Below are positions 5,141 to 5,653 of a stretch of DNA of 5,653 bases, in pieces (positions within the stretch are counted from its first letter, which is position 1; every line of letters starts with the position of its first letter). The notes beneath the pieces are model-generated. The model was not told the origin of the DNA and did no database searches. It worked only from the letters and a program-made list of their open reading frames with translations. Source of the stretch: Candidatus Atribacteria bacterium (GTDB lineage Bacteria > Bipolaricaulota > Bipolaricaulia > UBA7950 > UBA9294). A program made the position numbers and the translations under genes. The stretch lies in the NCBI GenBank assembly GCA_004525685.1, contig SPBW01000137.1, positions 1 to 5,653 of the forward strand, written 5' to 3'.

Positions 5141-5653
5141 CTTCATCTTTCCCTTCTCGGTCTGCCGCAATGCTGTCCCCTAACACGCGACTTCTTCCTG
5201 CAGTCGGAAGAACGAACGTGAAGGCCGCGCCGCCATGCAATCGCGGCTCAGCCCAGATCCGTCCGCGGTGCGCCAACACAATCCCGCGACTGATCGCCAA
5301 TCCTAGGCCCGTGCCCCGCGACGTGTCGCTTCTCGCATTGTGTCCACGGTAGAACCGGTCGAAGATCCGCTCGCACTCGTGTGGGTCAAGTCCAATACCT
5401 CGGTCGGCGACGGAGATCTCAATGCCTTCTTCTGTCTGGCGAGCGGAAATGTCAATCGGTGTCCCTTCAGCGGAGTACTTGGCTGCGTTACTTAGAAGGT
5501 TCTGCATGACTTGCTCGATAAGCAATCCATCCAGCGGTACCAACATAGCCTCGTCGGGAATGTCAACGTGTACCTGCCTCCCATGAAGAGCTCGCTTTTG
5601 CCGCTCAAGTGACGTTCCGATGACCTCGTCAATCGGCTGCCACTCCTTCTCAA
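5130..5653 (-). CDS. kdpD: KdpD-family sensor histidine kinase, C-terminal ATPase domain (5' part outside window)
   Basis: The reading frame stays open to the right edge, so only the last 173 residues are present; the ATG at 5546 is internal. What is visible is a complete HATPase_c domain. It has an N box with the NLLSNAAKY pattern (Asn at fragment residue 55), a G1 box DRGIG (83-87), an F box IFDRFYR (96-102) and a G2 box RGTGLGLAIS (112-121). The stretch EKEWQPIDEVI before it and IEQVMQNLLSNAAKY resemble the KdpD subfamily in particular. The family phosphorylates its partner regulator in response to low potassium or osmotic signals. The dimerisation helix with the phosphorylated His, and any KdpD N-terminal USP and membrane domains, lie outside the window, so the subfamily call rests on the ATPase domain and on the KdpE partner. 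Its TGA (5130-5132) overlaps the start of the regulator gene, implying coupled translation. Confidence 0.88.
   Translation of the reverse strand, partial: EKEWQPIDEVIGTSLERQKRALHGRQVHVDIPDEAMLVPLDGLLIEQVMQNLLSNAAKYSAEGTPIDISARQTEEGIEISVADRGIGLDPHECERIFDRFYRGHNARSDTSRGTGLGLAISRGIVLAHRGRIWAEPRLHGGAAFTFVLPTAGRSRVLGDSIAADREGKDEDVI

Overview
This window holds two gene blocks, all on the minus strand, so transcription runs from high to low coordinates. The proteins point to a free-living bacterium of moderate GC content. Chloroflexota or Actinomycetota-like is my low-confidence impression from protein style alone; there is no rRNA or other marker to fix the lineage.

Block 1 (about 5653 to 2010) is a potassium homeostasis cluster. 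It begins with the C-terminal ATPase domain of a KdpD-family sensor kinase, cut by the right edge of the window. Next comes an overlapping KdpE-family response regulator. After a 277-base leader-like gap come a single-RCK TrkA-type gating subunit and a TrkH-type channel subunit, four bases apart. No kdpFABC is visible: the two-component system sits beside a Trk transporter. This suggests, without proving, that the KdpDE pair controls Trk here. The gap before trkA contains several small inverted repeats, a thrice-repeated heptamer, a weak candidate promoter and a strong ribosome binding site.

Block 2 (about 1924 to 43) is a compact protein-lipoylation operon. A 190-base spacer with a candidate promoter, a hairpin and a near-perfect 19-bp operator-like palindrome leads into an 81-residue free-standing E2-type lipoyl domain. 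This is followed by lipB (octanoyltransferase), which starts at a TTG inside the end of the lipoyl gene, and lipA (lipoyl synthase), three bases after lipB with a perfect ribosome binding site. LipB should load octanoate onto the lipoyl lysine and LipA should insert the two sulfurs, so substrate and both enzymes are encoded together. The free-standing lipoyl carrier is the most unusual element of the window: it has no attached E2 catalytic domain and is not GcvH-like.

The plus strand carries no convincing gene. I see no mobile elements, CRISPR arrays, tRNAs or rRNAs.
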